The translations under genes and the position numbers were made by a program. From NCBI RefSeq assembly GCF_000735695.2, contig NZ_JASZ02000022.1:1-43152 (forward strand): a stretch of DNA of 43,152 bases, in the 5' to 3' direction. Source of the DNA: Kaistella haifensis DSM 19056. GTDB taxonomy: Bacteria; Bacteroidota; Bacteroidia; Flavobacteriales; Weeksellaceae. Position 1 is the stretch's first letter, and every line of letters begins with the position of its first letter. The notes under the pieces were generated by a model. It was not told the DNA's origin and made no database searches. It was given only the letters and a program-made list of their open reading frames with translations. Positions 42,828-43,152 of this stretch are shown piece by piece.

Positions 42828-43152
42828 GAGCCTGTTTAAATTTTATTCAATAAATTTTTTATGGCGGATAATTTTACCATATTTTCAGAATTTTCCATTA
42901 GTAATTCGTAATTCCTGCATAATCTCCTGTCGTTATCAAACCAGGAAAATGTCCGTTCAATAATCCATCTTTTAGAAAAGGGCTTAAAATCTGTTTTCTT
43001 TTCATCATTTCTCATCACCACATTGATTAGATAAGCAAACTTATTTTTCACCTGTTCTATGATTTCTCCTCTGTAACCTCCATCAGCAAGAATAATCTTC
43101 ACAGGACTTAAGAAATATGCCAAAGTTCTCATGAGAAAATCAACAGCTTTAC
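42828..43152 (-). mobile_element. IS5-family insertion sequence, left end (continues past window)
   Basis: The terminal sequence GAGCCTGTTTAAA at 42828-42840 is an IS5-type inverted repeat as seen in many Bacteroidota elements. The transposase stop codon lies inside it. A TA precedes it and may be part of the target duplication. The other end is outside the window. Confidence 0.65.
42836..43152 (-). CDS. IS5-family transposase, C-terminal part (cut by window edge)
   Basis: The frame is open to the right edge. Visible parts are IILADGGYRGEIIEQVKNKF (second catalytic Asp with GGYRG) and RWIIERTFSWFDNDRRLCRN (the RR..E catalytic Glu region, E in the IER motif), ending NLLNKI. These are the DDE marks of IS5-group transposases. 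The first Asp is outside the window. The reading frame continues KAVDFL before MRTLAYFL, so the apparent internal ATG is not the start. Confidence 0.85.
   Translation of the reverse strand, partial: KAVDFLMRTLAYFLSPVKIILADGGYRGEIIEQVKNKFAYLINVVMRNDEKKTDFKPFSKRWIIERTFSWFDNDRRLCRNYELLMENSENMVKLSAIKNLLNKI

Overview
The window looks like a piece of a flavobacterial chromosome (Bacteroidota, Weeksellaceae; Chryseobacterium/Kaistella-like). The evidence is an AT-rich composition, repeated -7 elements of the TAnnTTTG type, few Shine-Dalgarno sequences, a short (~288 aa) primary sigma factor, Bacteroidota-type families (DPP-IV, DUF4920, DUF4199, DUF4153, DUF6261, GIN-domain lipoprotein, LptF/G, YtxJ) and menaquinone genes. 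No taxonomic search was possible. Both edges run into insertion-sequence transposases (IS4-type N-terminus on the left, IS5-type C-terminus on the right), so the window probably lies between two mobile-element copies.

Left part (1-6.4 kb, all on the minus strand): IS4 remnant, a four-helix membrane ORF that looks like a truncated sensor-kinase membrane domain, an anchored hypothetical protein, an alpha/beta hydrolase with a frameshift just before its catalytic His, an intact dipeptidyl peptidase IV, and an AAA ATPase broken by one frameshift and one in-frame stop. Next (6.4-10.2 kb) come a XRE regulator whose upstream region holds three evenly spaced palindromes, TerC, an M14 carboxypeptidase and a DUF4920 protein.

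Middle (10.3-24.6 kb, mostly plus): APC permease, a REP-like repeat, DUF2007, then menB-menA (menaquinone synthesis) followed 10 bp later by an Mrr restriction endonuclease, an MBL-fold hydrolase and an HNH nuclease. After these lie the SRP RNA gene on the minus strand, DUF4199, a polyprenol-phosphate-type glycosyltransferase, a GIN-domain lipoprotein, phosphoglucomutase, an aminotransferase, kdsB (LPS Kdo activation), a LolA-like secreted protein and a lipoprotein glutathione peroxidase.

Right part (24.6-43.2 kb): envelope and division genes on minus (LptF/G permease, LolA, FtsK), two small acidic proteins, and a hotdog thioesterase preceded by what reads as a cobalamin riboswitch. Then come hutU, a tandem array of 42-bp hairpin-forming repeats feeding into the promoter of a DUF6261 gene, an antitoxin-like remnant and pncA. 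A tightly overlapping bacillithiol-linked group follows (YfiT/BstA-like, DUF1569, YtxJ, then a Crp/Fnr regulator), then rpoD, an aldo/keto reductase, a cold-shock-like RRM protein, and a PAP2-BlaI-DUF4153 group.

The most interesting points are the riboswitch-controlled thioesterase, the 42-bp hairpin array with the DUF6261 promoter built into its last unit, the phased operator array at the XRE gene, the nucleases placed in and next to the men gene group, and the cluster of broken genes at the left end. Functions come from reading sequence motifs by eye; no database search was run.
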